NCBI RefSeq assembly: GCF_005796105.1
Contig: NZ_VAUO01000010.1
Location: 76,340 to 125,957, forward strand
DNA: 49,618 nt
Source: Pseudomonas mosselii
GTDB taxonomy: Bacteria > Pseudomonadota > Gammaproteobacteria > Pseudomonadales > Pseudomonadaceae
Reading direction: 5' to 3'
In this document: positions 40,578-48,644 of the stretch, one piece after another
Position numbering within the stretch: position 1 is the first letter of the stretch
Layout of the letters: every line of letters begins with the position of its first letter
Made by a program: the position numbers and the translations under genes
The notes under the pieces: model-generated
Told to the model about the DNA's origin: nothing
What the model saw: only the letters and a program-made list of their open reading frames with translations
The model's database searches: none

Positions 40578-40665
40578 GGAAGCGTGGCCGAGTGGTTTAA
40601 GGCAACGGTCTTGAAAACCGTCGATGGGCAACTATCCTAGAGTTCGAATCTCTACGCTTCCGCCA
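40578..40665 (+). tRNA. serT: tRNA-Ser (anticodon UGA)
   Basis: 88 bases including an encoded CCA. Acceptor arms GGAAGCG (40578-40584) and CGCTTCC (40655-40661), discriminator G, then CCA. The anticodon loop CTTGAAA carries TGA, so it reads UCA-type serine codons. A long variable arm and the T-loop TTCGAAT are present. It is the boundary between core and accessory DNA, and tRNA 3' ends of this kind are frequent integrase targets. Confidence 0.97.
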
Positions 40666-40677
40666 CCATTTCTCATT

Positions 40678-40705
40678 AAAGCCCTGATTTTTCGGGGCTT
40701 TTTTG
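40678..40705 (+). terminator. terminator of tRNA-Ser
   Basis: AAAGCCC (40678-40684) pairs with GGGCTTT (40695-40701), followed by TTTT. It lies 12 bases after the tRNA. Confidence 0.85.
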
Positions 40706-40818
40706 TGCGTGATCGGTTTCGGCCCATACTCTAGCCCATGCTTTGGGCGCTGGCTTCCAGTGGGCCTTTCTGGAATTTTTTGCCCAATGGTCCCTAGTCT
40801 CTGAAACGCTTGAGCTTT

Positions 40819-41082
40819 TTAGCGTAGAGAAGTGCCCAGAATCATCTGGGCGGGTATCTGGCCTCTGTTGGCCACGGCGCTCATGCGAAGTGCCCATCCC
40901 TGCTTTTTCGCACTCATCTCCAGCAAGCCTGAAAATGGCACTTTGATATCATTTTGTTTTCCGCTAGCATACATGACTTCCATGCCAGGTAAGGGCGCAT
41001 TTCCTACGTATCGGGTACCTGCGCGAGATAACTGTAGGCCAGCGATAGGCCCGTGCGGATAAAAGTTGGGGGATACCTTCAT
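40819..41082 (-). CDS. small protein of unknown function next to tRNA-Ser
   Basis: An 87-residue ORF (MKVSPNFYPHGPIAGLQLS at the start, GQIPAQMILGTSLR at the end). The frame stays open upstream for another 15 residues (including RWIGALWLM), so the true start may be elsewhere or the gene may be a truncated remnant. No Shine-Dalgarno is obvious at 41082. No signal peptide or membrane helix is clear; the product looks beta-rich with a basic pI. I do not recognise the family. Its balanced composition argues it is or was coding. Confidence 0.4.
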   Translation of the reverse strand: MKVSPNFYPHGPIAGLQLSRAGTRYVGNAPLPGMEVMYASGKQNDIKVPFSGLLEMSAKKQGWALRMSAVANRGQIPAQMILGTSLR

Positions 41083-41240
41083 AAGCCAGAGTGCCCCAAT
41101 CCATCTGGCCGTGTAATCGCCTCATGCCAATATGAATTTATTTAGTGCTCCGCTTCCGGGGCTACGGCCTTACGGGTTCGCTGTTTTTGAGTAAGTGCAA
41201 TAAGGATTCATTGGCAATCACGAGTTATGGATTTTTTGAA

Positions 41241-42686
41241 ATGTCTTTTCTGAAAAGGTTGTGGCAAGCCATCAAAAGCTTCCTGTCGGGCACCGGTAAG
41301 CGTGTCGAAGACGAGGACGAGGCGAGCTTTCCCAAAATCGACCCGGACAAGATCAAAGCAGATCTCAAAATCATCGAGACGGCGCGCACGCATGGCGGGA
41401 AGGGAGTTCCTGACTTCAGAGATACACGGCTGACTGAGACTGAGCATCAGATCCAGGGAACCGTTGGTAAGCTGCGCGCGGCCACTCTCAAAACCGGTGA
41501 GCGATGGCTCACTCAAATCCAGGCTCGACTCGATGGGATTGATCTCACAAAAGAATTCAATCACACCATCCAGCTTGGGGATGAATTCGTTCGTAAAGCG
41601 GATGGGATTCTTTCAAGCGCAGATGGCGAGCTTCAAGAGGCTATCAGAACTGCTAAAGCTCGAAAGGCGATACTTGAGCAGTTCCGGGCAGACAATCGGC
41701 TACCAGAAGCTCCGCCGAAAATACACGGTCTTGTAGATCACATCTTCAAATTTTCCGTACTTGTCATATTTTGCGCGCTTGAGTCGTTCATCAACGCCAA
41801 CTTCTTCGCTCAAGGCTTAGCAGGTGGTTTCCTCGGCGGCTTGATGATGGCACTCATGGCCGCAGACCTGAACCTTGTGGTGGCCTTCTTCAGTGGCAGG
41901 TTGCTCATCAACAAAAACCACGTCAGCGGAGTGCGCAAGACCGCAGGATGGTTCGCAGGGCTCTTTGGTTTTGCGTGGACTGCTTGCGCCGGCATCGTAG
42001 TCGCATACCTCCGCTTTGTCCTACCCCAAGTCGATGATGATGGGGCCAACCAGCTTGCTCTCGTGTGGCAGAACCTTGGTGCCCACATCTCTCCCTTCAC
42101 CGACATTGAGGGCATTGCACTCTGCGCTATCACGGTAATCTTCGGTTTAGTCGCGATGTACCATGGTTACACTTGGCAAGACCGCTATCCAGGATATGAG
42201 AAGGTCTACGGTGAGTACACGGAGGCGAGTGGGGATGTCATCGAACTCATCGAAGAGTTGAGGGAGAAGCTCGAAGACGAGAAAAAGAGCATGATCAGCC
42301 AGCTCGAGCTCAAGGCCCAGAAAGCCGAGGAGTCTATTCGATATTTCAAATTCAGCATGGGCGAAAAATCCGTCGCCAAGAAGAAAGTGACAGAGCATCT
42401 AGTCCTTGCGGATAACACCATCAGGGCTCTGATCCAGGCATATCGCTATGAGAATCAACTAGCCAGGCCTGCAGACAAGCCACGGCCTGACTACTTCAAT
42501 GATCCAGTTGAGCTCAGTGATCAGGATTTCCCAGATTTCGGTATCGAAAGCGACGAGAAGCGCCTACGTACTCAGGAGCAAATGCTTCGCCAGATACGGG
42601 ACATTGTCGAGCCTACTCGATCCCAAATCCAGTCGTCCTTTACTGCGAAATTCGACCAGCTGAAGCCCCTTGAGAGCCTCGTGTAG
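41241..42686 (+). CDS. unknown membrane protein, four helices flanked by coiled coils (motor-like operon, gene 1)
   Basis: A 481-residue protein that I do not recognise. N-terminal amphipathic segment MSFLKRLWQAIKSFLSG, then about 150 residues of charged helical sequence; four hydrophobic segments at about 168-188, 193-218, 235-260 and 288-310; then a charged coiled coil (about 330-380, rich in Glu and Lys) and a helical C-terminus. The membrane core is Gly/Ala/Met-rich (GGFLGGLMMALMAAD). Start is uncertain: ATG 41241 has no good Shine-Dalgarno, while TTG 41211 has AAGGA four bases upstream and would add ten residues. Ten bases separate it from gene 2. Less GC-rich than the core genes. Likely partner of the other three membrane proteins (inference from operon structure). 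Confidence 0.8.
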   Translation: MSFLKRLWQAIKSFLSGTGKRVEDEDEASFPKIDPDKIKADLKIIETARTHGGKGVPDFRDTRLTETEHQIQGTVGKLRAATLKTGERWLTQIQARLDGIDLTKEFNHTIQLGDEFVRKADGILSSADGELQEAIRTAKARKAILEQFRADNRLPEAPPKIHGLVDHIFKFSVLVIFCALESFINANFFAQGLAGGFLGGLMMALMAADLNLVVAFFSGRLLINKNHVSGVRKTAGWFAGLFGFAWTACAGIVVAYLRFVLPQVDDDGANQLALVWQNLGAHISPFTDIEGIALCAITVIFGLVAMYHGYTWQDRYPGYEKVYGEYTEASGDVIELIEELREKLEDEKKSMISQLELKAQKAEESIRYFKFSMGEKSVAKKKVTEHLVLADNTIRALIQAYRYENQLARPADKPRPDYFNDPVELSDQDFPDFGIESDEKRLRTQEQMLRQIRDIVEPTRSQIQSSFTAKFDQLKPLESLV

Positions 42687-42695
42687 GACTGAAAG

Positions 42696-43511
42696 ATGTC
42701 TGTTTATCGCCGAAAAAAAAGCAGTACCTCGCCGGTGTTCGTTGCCGGTAGTGTTTTGGCCGCCGTAGCCCTTATCGTTGGCGCTGGCTTCCTCCTGTGG
42801 AAGAGCAGCACCCAGGATACGTTTGACAAGGTCACCTTGTGCCCCTCCAGTGGGGCGAAGGGGCAGTTCGTGGTGCTGATCGACAACACGTCGCCGTTCC
42901 CCTTCACGCAGAAGGCAGCGCTCAAGCAGCGACTCAAAGATATGGTCGTAAAAGACCTTCCGCCCGGAGCCATGCTCGCAGTCTTTCTGCTCGGGGAGGA
43001 CTACAAGCACAACGGCGATCCAGTGTTTGAGAGATGCAACCCAGGCCAATGGGTCGAAGGCGAGGGTTTGACCAAGACCAAGAAGTTTGTGGACAAGGAT
43101 TTTAATGAGAAATTCTTGAAGCCTCTTGAGACGGTGGTGAACCGAATCCCTTTGGATTCGCGAGGTAATACGTCTCCAATCTTTGAAATGCTGCAAGTAG
43201 CTAGCATCAATGGGTTTAATCATCAGAATGCCAATGGCGAAAAGCGTCTGATTATTTTCTCGGACATGGCTGCCAATACCGGTGATTTCTCCATGTACCG
43301 AAATTTGCAGCTCAACTACAAAGATTTCACCAAGACGAGCTACTACCAGAAAGCGGTCGCTCCTTCACTGGCAGACGTTTCGGTAACGATCAACATGATG
43401 GCCGCAGAACCCAACGCCACCCCTTTCCTGAAACGGTCGGAGTTCTGGGCTCATTATTTCTCGGACAATGGCGCCAGCCTTGAAAGCGTTAATCCCATGG
43501 AGGGGCTGTAA
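42696..43511 (+). CDS. membrane-anchored von Willebrand A-like protein (gene 2)
   Basis: A 271-residue protein with a short basic N-terminus, one membrane helix (about 14-34) and a periplasmic domain. The domain looks like a von Willebrand A fold: strand then Asp63-N-T65-S66 (FVVLIDNTSPF) in place of the DxSxS metal motif, a Thr/Ser loop NTSPIFEML (158-166), and IIFSDM with Asp190. The metal site is thus degenerate but its three parts are in order. Cys49 and Cys114 could form a disulfide. The stop overlaps the next start by one base (TAATG). Function unknown; possibly an envelope-side sensor or scaffold for the channel proteins. Confidence 0.8.
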   Translation: MSVYRRKKSSTSPVFVAGSVLAAVALIVGAGFLLWKSSTQDTFDKVTLCPSSGAKGQFVVLIDNTSPFPFTQKAALKQRLKDMVVKDLPPGAMLAVFLLGEDYKHNGDPVFERCNPGQWVEGEGLTKTKKFVDKDFNEKFLKPLETVVNRIPLDSRGNTSPIFEMLQVASINGFNHQNANGEKRLIIFSDMAANTGDFSMYRNLQLNYKDFTKTSYYQKAVAPSLADVSVTINMMAAEPNATPFLKRSEFWAHYFSDNGASLESVNPMEGL

Positions 43512-45046
43512 TGAAGACTCAAAGCGCGCTCATCTACCGCGTCCAGACATGGTTCGTCATTGCACTGGTGCTCAAGATAGTGAGCGCTGGCTTCAGTCTG
43601 AAGCTTAACGACGCGATGTGGTTTGGCTTCATCGTCCCAATCAACGTGATGCTTGCTTATTGGGCGGTGGGGTATCGCGTACGCGCGCTCTACGACGTCA
43701 AACTGACCCTCGCGAAATTTGCCGATTCGATCTATTACCTTGGTTTCTTGTTCACTGTCGTCAGCATCATCATCTGCCTTTTCGACATCCAAAGTATCGG
43801 CGACAACCTGAGCAACATGGCTACACGATTCGGCGCCGCTATGGTGAGTACTGCAATCGGCATGGTTGCCCGTACATTGCACGTTGGATTCCGTCCAGAT
43901 CAGGAGGATGCGGTGCGTAGCGTAGAGGAACGTGCCATCAGCGCGTCTGAGCAGCTTGCCTTCATGTTCGATGAGACGCGCGAAAAGCTCACTCGCTTTC
44001 GTGATGAGGTTGTAGCGATCTCGAAAGAAACTACGGCCGGCGCGAAAGAGCAAATTGAAGAAATCCAAAAGCACAGCATCGCTGCGATGGATACCTTTTT
44101 CGCTAATGCAACCCAGCGTAGCAACGAAGCGTTCGATGCCATGCTCAAGGATGCTAAATCGGCCAGTGATGATCTGCTCGTGACGATTAACGGGTTGGCT
44201 GACAAGAGCGAAAATACTCTCGAGCGCATGGAGTCTCATGCTCTGGACTTCGGGAACTTGGCGACTAGACGTCTGGAGCAAACTCTCTTTCCAGACGACC
44301 TCTTCGCCAACAAGCTCCAACCCGCTATCGATGCGCTTTCACAGACGACCGAAGGGGTTAACGAAAGCATCTCCACTCTTGCGGACGATGTTAAGACGGC
44401 TGCTCGCACGGTAGGTACCGCCATTCGCGGCCTAAACACGAAGACTCAAACCTTGGAAGAAACCCTGCAATCCGTCAGTGGCATCGTCGATAGCCAGGAG
44501 CGCTTGATGGATGCGATGAGCAGCCACGGCACCACGATGATTGAAGGCGTGGATCGCGTGCAGAAGGAATTCCTCGATACCCTGGATGATTACCAAAAGT
44601 ATTTCCAGGAGGAAGTAAAATCAAACCGAGAAGTGGTTGAGAAGGTTATCGAACGGCTACAGGTCCTTCATCAGTATATTGAAGCGGATGACACCAAGGC
44701 TTCCTTGAGCAACGATATCATCGAAGCCTTCCGAGCCGTCGGTGAAATCAGCCAGCGAGCTAACGAAGCGTTCTCGGAATCGATCAAGACCACCTTAACC
44801 CTGTTGATCCAATCGATCGCTTCAAATAACGAAAACTATAGAGCGCTGGCTTCGCAGGTTGTTCAAGGGAGTGCCTCTCTTGAAACTGCTCACAGTAACC
44901 TTGAAGAGTTAGCTCGCAAGATTGAACAAATCAATAAAATTGAGGTTCGTCAGTCAGCTGCCAACGAATACGTCATACCTAGTGACGTAGATGGCCACGT
45001 TACGCCGCATTTGGTGAAGCTGCCTCCTGATATGAGACCTGCTTAA
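43511..45046 (+). CDS. MotA/TolQ/ExbB-like channel protein with long coiled-coil tail (gene 3)
   Basis: A 511-residue inner-membrane protein. Four helices at about 12-30, 35-55, 71-91 and 103-122; the last two (YLGFLFTVVSIIICLF and GAAMVSTAIGMVART) have the small-residue, Thr/Ser pattern of the channel helices in MotA, TolQ, ExbB and ZorA. From residue 130 to the end there is an almost continuous coiled coil with repeated short heptads. A MotA-type core with a long cytoplasmic tail is the layout of ZorA from Zorya. It overlaps gene 2 and gene 4 by one base on each side. Assignment is by topology and pattern, not by a clear homologue. Confidence 0.82.
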   Translation: MKTQSALIYRVQTWFVIALVLKIVSAGFSLKLNDAMWFGFIVPINVMLAYWAVGYRVRALYDVKLTLAKFADSIYYLGFLFTVVSIIICLFDIQSIGDNLSNMATRFGAAMVSTAIGMVARTLHVGFRPDQEDAVRSVEERAISASEQLAFMFDETREKLTRFRDEVVAISKETTAGAKEQIEEIQKHSIAAMDTFFANATQRSNEAFDAMLKDAKSASDDLLVTINGLADKSENTLERMESHALDFGNLATRRLEQTLFPDDLFANKLQPAIDALSQTTEGVNESISTLADDVKTAARTVGTAIRGLNTKTQTLEETLQSVSGIVDSQERLMDAMSSHGTTMIEGVDRVQKEFLDTLDDYQKYFQEEVKSNREVVEKVIERLQVLHQYIEADDTKASLSNDIIEAFRAVGEISQRANEAFSESIKTTLTLLIQSIASNNENYRALASQVVQGSASLETAHSNLEELARKIEQINKIEVRQSAANEYVIPSDVDGHVTPHLVKLPPDMRPA

Positions 45047-46089
45047 TGAGCCGAAAGAATGACCAAGTGTTCAACCTCTCGATCACGGAGATTTGGATGG
45101 TGCTTGCGTTCATCCTTCTCCTTTTGACCGGATGGCAGGTGTGGAAGCTGACAAAAGAGAAGAATTCACTCGAGCTGAAGGTCGCCGGCCTAAACGACTT
45201 AAGTGATCGCGAGAAAGCAATTGATGAGGCTACTGTAGCCCTCAAGGTGAAACTCAAGCATCTCGGTACCAAGAATCCTGATGAAGTCGTTGCCAAACTC
45301 ATAGATGCCTCCAAAGCTCGGGAAGAGTCGGAGCGTCTGAAGATCCTGCTGACCCAGAAAGACGAAGACCTTGCCGCACTGGCACCGATCGATAAAGCGT
45401 TACAAGAAAGTGGAAGCAAGGACAAGGGGGAAGACGCCAAGCGTTTAGTGCTGGAGACGCTCATGTCCTACGAGCAACTCAAGAAGCTGGTAACCGATCC
45501 GTCAAAGGAGGTGAAGCCGACCGATGTCGTGAAGCGGGTTGAGGAACTGAGTGCAACAGAAGCAGCGGTCAGAGTCGCCCTGAAAACGGACTCTAACCCC
45601 TCGACTGAACAGGTTCAGACGATGGTAAAAGACGCTGCGGCCTACGCCGCGGCGGAAAAGTCGGGGCTCAATCCTGTTGTACTGCAGAAGGCAAACAGCG
45701 ACCTGAAGGGGCAGCTGCAATTTCTCAACAACAAGCTGAATCGGGGCAAGGGTGGTGATCTGCCTCCTTGCTGGGTTGATAGCTCAGGCAAACCGGAAAT
45801 GTTTCTGACTGTCTTCCTCAACGACGACAACTTAACCTTTGAACCGGCCTGGCCTGCTTCGCGCCTGCCCGATGCCCAGGCTTTACCTGGGTTCTATGAT
45901 CTGATGGCCAATACCTCACGAGGCTACGACGATTTCGTCCGTTCAACGTCAGCCATCAAAGCACTCGGCGAAAAAAATGAGTGTAGATACTTCGTTCGGC
46001 TCACTAGCCAGATCCAGAGCGCGCCTATTTCGGATCGTCGTCGGATTCAGATTGAAAGAAATTTCTATAAGATCGAGACCAGACGCTGA
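45046..46089 (+). CDS. MotB/TolR/ExbD-like one-pass protein with unknown C-terminal domain (gene 4)
   Basis: A 347-residue protein: short cytoplasmic N-terminus, one membrane helix (about 12-30: LSITEIWMVLAFILLLLTGW), a coiled coil from 33 to about 75 and further helices to 230, and a compact C-terminal domain from about 238 with Cys242 and Cys313. In MotB, TolR and ExbD an Asp near the start of this helix carries protons; here Glu15 takes that place. The C-terminal domain (PPCWVDSSGKPEMFL and CRYFVRLTS) does not look like the OmpA peptidoglycan-binding domain of MotB or ZorB. Last gene of the operon; a weak GGAG-CTCC hairpin with TTTTT (about 46234-46255) lies downstream. Confidence 0.82.
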   Translation: MSRKNDQVFNLSITEIWMVLAFILLLLTGWQVWKLTKEKNSLELKVAGLNDLSDREKAIDEATVALKVKLKHLGTKNPDEVVAKLIDASKAREESERLKILLTQKDEDLAALAPIDKALQESGSKDKGEDAKRLVLETLMSYEQLKKLVTDPSKEVKPTDVVKRVEELSATEAAVRVALKTDSNPSTEQVQTMVKDAAAYAAAEKSGLNPVVLQKANSDLKGQLQFLNNKLNRGKGGDLPPCWVDSSGKPEMFLTVFLNDDNLTFEPAWPASRLPDAQALPGFYDLMANTSRGYDDFVRSTSAIKALGEKNECRYFVRLTSQIQSAPISDRRRIQIERNFYKIETRR

Positions 46090-46259
46090 TAATAGTATAC
46101 GGGCGTTTATGTAGCTGCGCTTTGAGGCACTTGGATGGGCTCATATTTGGGGCCCAGATTAAAGACCCGTGCCCCGGATCCCATGCGTCCCCGGTAGTTC
46201 TGATGCTTTGTGATAGCGGAGTTCTTTTCCGTTGGAGGCGGATGCTCCTTTTTATGCGT

Positions 46260-46790
46260 TTCAGCTCAACTTGAGCGCTTGGGTCAACAACCCCACCACA
46301 TCCGGCCCGTCCTGGCTGATCCACTTCGCGTAGTGCCTGAATATCAAGGCCGTCGAGGTGCGCCCCATCTGATCCGCTATCTACTCTGGCGTGACCAGGC
46401 CGCTGCTCAGCATCTGGCTGGCGAAGGTGTGACGGCAGGTGTTGGGAACACGCTGGTGAACGCTGGCCTTCTCTAGGTGGCCGATCCACCACCCGTGCCG
46501 CAGTACGTCTGAGGAACGATCCGGTTCACCTGTGGCGGTGTTGCGGAAAACAAACCGTACACGTTGCTCCCGAATGGTCCGGTCGTCGCGCTCGACGACT
46601 TGGATCAGTTCCGCCAGCAGTTGCCTGGTGAACCTCTAATGCACCTGTAGTGCACGAAGGGCTGGTGCGAGCAGTATCGACCGCCGTGTCGTGGTCACCT
46701 TGTATTGCCGGCGACCCGCGCGCGGCGGATCTCCACGGTACCGGCCGCCAGTCGACGTCCTCTCAAGCTAAGGCAATTGAACCTCTGAGA
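46260..46790 (-). pseudogene. decayed tyrosine integrase (C-terminal half)
   Basis: Reading the minus strand gives successive blocks of a phage/ICE-type tyrosine recombinase: ALA-stop-EDVDW, LAAGTVEIRRARVAG, QYKVTTT with ILLAPALRALQ, FVFRNTATGEP, then RHTFASQMLSSGLVTPE-stop-IADQMGRTST and FRHYAKWISQDG, ending KLS at 46260. The RHTF box and the catalytic Tyr in HYAKW are present, but two TAG/TGA codons replace expected Trp codons, another stop sits after ALQVH, and at least two frameshifts break the frame. The N-terminal half is not visible. It is a dead integrase beside the motor-like operon. Confidence 0.8.
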
Positions 46791-46843
46791 GAACTACGAA
46801 GCTGCCCGCGAAGGCGGCTTTCACCATCAGTGCCTGACGAAGG

Positions 46844-47956
46844 TTAGGCTTTAACTACGCGGAGATTAGGTTTCCGCCTCGGTACGGACACTGGTGAGGC
46901 TGCGTAGTCACCGCTTATGGCAACAGGTGCCATGCTGAAAAGGATAGGTATCAAGTCTTCTACGGTTACATCGAGCTCTCTTGCGATTCCCGCGAGGGAT
47001 CGTCCGGCGTCCCTCGCAAGGCCCAGAACCTTCTGAAGTACCTGGGAGGTTTCCCTCTGAGATGGCTCAGGTTCTTGAGTGCGAGCTCCCATCGTGGAGA
47101 GCTCAATACAAATACTTCTGTAGACCCACTCTGAGAGCACGCCAGTTTTGTGGAGGCGGTAGGCCAAGGCCATAGCCGAAACGTTCCAAATTTTCTTTGC
47201 CCGGATAACGTCCTGAACCGAGTTCACACTCCAGCCGTGGGCCAGGATGCTTTGATAGGGCATTAGAAAGGCGGACGCGAACGCGTTGGCTTCGCTCTCC
47301 ACCTCTTTCCCTTTATTACTGCCATGTCGGTGCAGCACCAAATGGCCAAGCTCATGAGCTGCGTCAAACCGGCTCGCTTCCGCTGACTTTTGCGTATTTA
47401 GAAAAACGAAAGGTGTTGTGCCCTTCCGCCAGCATGAAAAAGCATTGACTTGGTTAGTCTCCTCGGCAAGAGAGAAAACTCTTACGCCTTTCAGCTCAAG
47501 CAAATGAACCAAATTTTTGATGGGTAGCTGACCGAGCCCCCATTCCACGCGCACTGCCTCTGCGGCAGCCTCTGGATCCATCCCAGAACAGTCTGGAACC
47601 AAAGGATCAGGAAGATGGTACTTGGAATCGATCCAGTCGCTGAGCATGTATGCGATGCCACCTGCGGCAAGAGCTGCGTCACGCTGGCCTGCAGTCATTC
47701 TTGAAAATGATCTGAAGCTTGCATTCTCCTCGGTAGGGGCTTCTGGATCACGACCAGAGAAAAACGGGATCGGGAAGCCCAACGCCTGTGCGATACAGGA
47801 CAAACTCTCCTCCGTTGGCAACTGGTCTCCGCTTTCGTAAAGAGAAATCGTCTTGCTGCTGAGCAATGTTGCATCGGCAAGCGATTTCTTCGTCCAACCT
47901 CGGCGTTGACGAGCTAATACCAAACGGGCCGGATTGAAATCGCTTATGTCGTTCAT
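46844..47956 (-). CDS. Xre-ImmA/IrrE fusion regulator-protease
   Basis: A 370-residue protein: helix-turn-helix (residues 10-62, TKKSLADATLLSSKTISLYE) followed by an IrrE/ImmA-type zinc peptidase with His201-Glu202-x-x-His205 (AAHELGHLVLHRH) and the downstream Glu in VESEANAFASAFLMP. C-terminal helices follow. Proteins of this kind control mobile elements and toxin or stress responses, either by DNA binding or by cutting a repressor. The ATG at 47956 overlaps the stop of the upstream gene (ATGA). The longer open frame to 48061 belongs to that gene's coding strand. Confidence 0.9.
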   Translation of the reverse strand: MNDISDFNPARLVLARQRRGWTKKSLADATLLSSKTISLYESGDQLPTEESLSCIAQALGFPIPFFSGRDPEAPTEENASFRSFSRMTAGQRDAALAAGGIAYMLSDWIDSKYHLPDPLVPDCSGMDPEAAAEAVRVEWGLGQLPIKNLVHLLELKGVRVFSLAEETNQVNAFSCWRKGTTPFVFLNTQKSAEASRFDAAHELGHLVLHRHGSNKGKEVESEANAFASAFLMPYQSILAHGWSVNSVQDVIRAKKIWNVSAMALAYRLHKTGVLSEWVYRSICIELSTMGARTQEPEPSQRETSQVLQKVLGLARDAGRSLAGIARELDVTVEDLIPILFSMAPVAISGDYAASPVSVPRRKPNLRVVKA

Positions 47957-48615
47957 GTTCTCGGGGTCACAGGAATATCGATGGATGGACCTGCATCTGG
48001 TCCACCGAAATCGTCGGGAGCATTCAGGTTCAGGGGCGGCATGATAAAGCGCGGCTGCCATCCGTCAACCTTCCCGTTGTCGGCCATGTTGATCGGCCTT
48101 GAAAGCTCGTAGTGGACGACTTGGTTTTCCAGGTCAACGTAGAACAGAAGCATCCAGAGAATCTGTTCTGCTGATGAGTCCAAAGGGAGTCGTTGTCGCT
48201 CACTGCGATCCACCGGGAACATATCCATCTGACGAACGTTGTGGTGGACGCTTCGGCTTGTTCTATTACCCCGCTTATTGCGGGTTAGCGGGGCAGCATG
48301 CGGATTGCCTGTGTTCTCGTCGCCGCAGCACACAGTCACCGCATGCTTGTTGTCAGGAGAAATGATGCGAGGCTGGTTACTTGGGTCGGTGGGCTTCCAT
48401 CCCTTCGGAACCGTTAGGACGCGCAGGGTCTCTGTCCCATAGATCCAAGCCAGGGTGCCACCTGAGCCCTTCGGCTGGAGCGGACCTGCATTGGAGGTCA
48501 CACGGTAAAACTGAAGGGCAACGGTGCGCAGGTCTTCAGCAGTTATCCCTAGTAGAAGCTCTACAGCCTGTTCGGGCGGTAGGCTCGCGATCTGGTTCAA
48601 GAAATTATCAGCCAT
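47953..48615 (-). CDS. unknown protein coupled to the Xre-ImmA/IrrE gene
   Basis: A 220-residue soluble protein of unknown family, starting MADNFLNQIASLPPEQAVEL and ending DIPVTPRT. The first 60 residues look helical; the middle contains FPVDRSERQRLPLDSSAEQI and a strand-rich part (VVHYELSRPIN). Translation of the protease-regulator gene is coupled to its end (ATGA), so the two are probably functional partners, for instance a toxin-like or target protein with its regulator (inference). AAGAAGAG lies about 10 bases before the ATG. The frame is open to 48798 but without good start evidence. Confidence 0.75.
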   Translation of the reverse strand: MADNFLNQIASLPPEQAVELLLGITAEDLRTVALQFYRVTSNAGPLQPKGSGGTLAWIYGTETLRVLTVPKGWKPTDPSNQPRIISPDNKHAVTVCCGDENTGNPHAAPLTRNKRGNRTSRSVHHNVRQMDMFPVDRSERQRLPLDSSAEQILWMLLFYVDLENQVVHYELSRPINMADNGKVDGWQPRFIMPPLNLNAPDDFGGPDAGPSIDIPVTPRT

Positions 48616-48644
48616 TTTTGACACTCTTCTTGTCGGGTTCCGTT

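Noticed and set aside
43454..44320. Minus-strand frame opposite gene 3 of the motor-like operon
   Set aside because: Overlaps two well-supported coupled genes; no family features.
41241..46089. Calling the operon Zorya
   Set aside because: Only the MotA-like and MotB-like parts are comparable; no ZorC, ZorD, ZorE, ZorF or ZorG-type protein, no helicase or nuclease, and no OmpA domain is visible.
41241..46089. Calling the operon Tol-Pal or ExbBD
   Set aside because: The proteins are far longer, no TolA, TolB, Pal or TonB is nearby, and the location is an island.
46650..46847. Plus-strand 65-residue frame
   Set aside because: It runs antisense to the degraded integrase and has no start signal.
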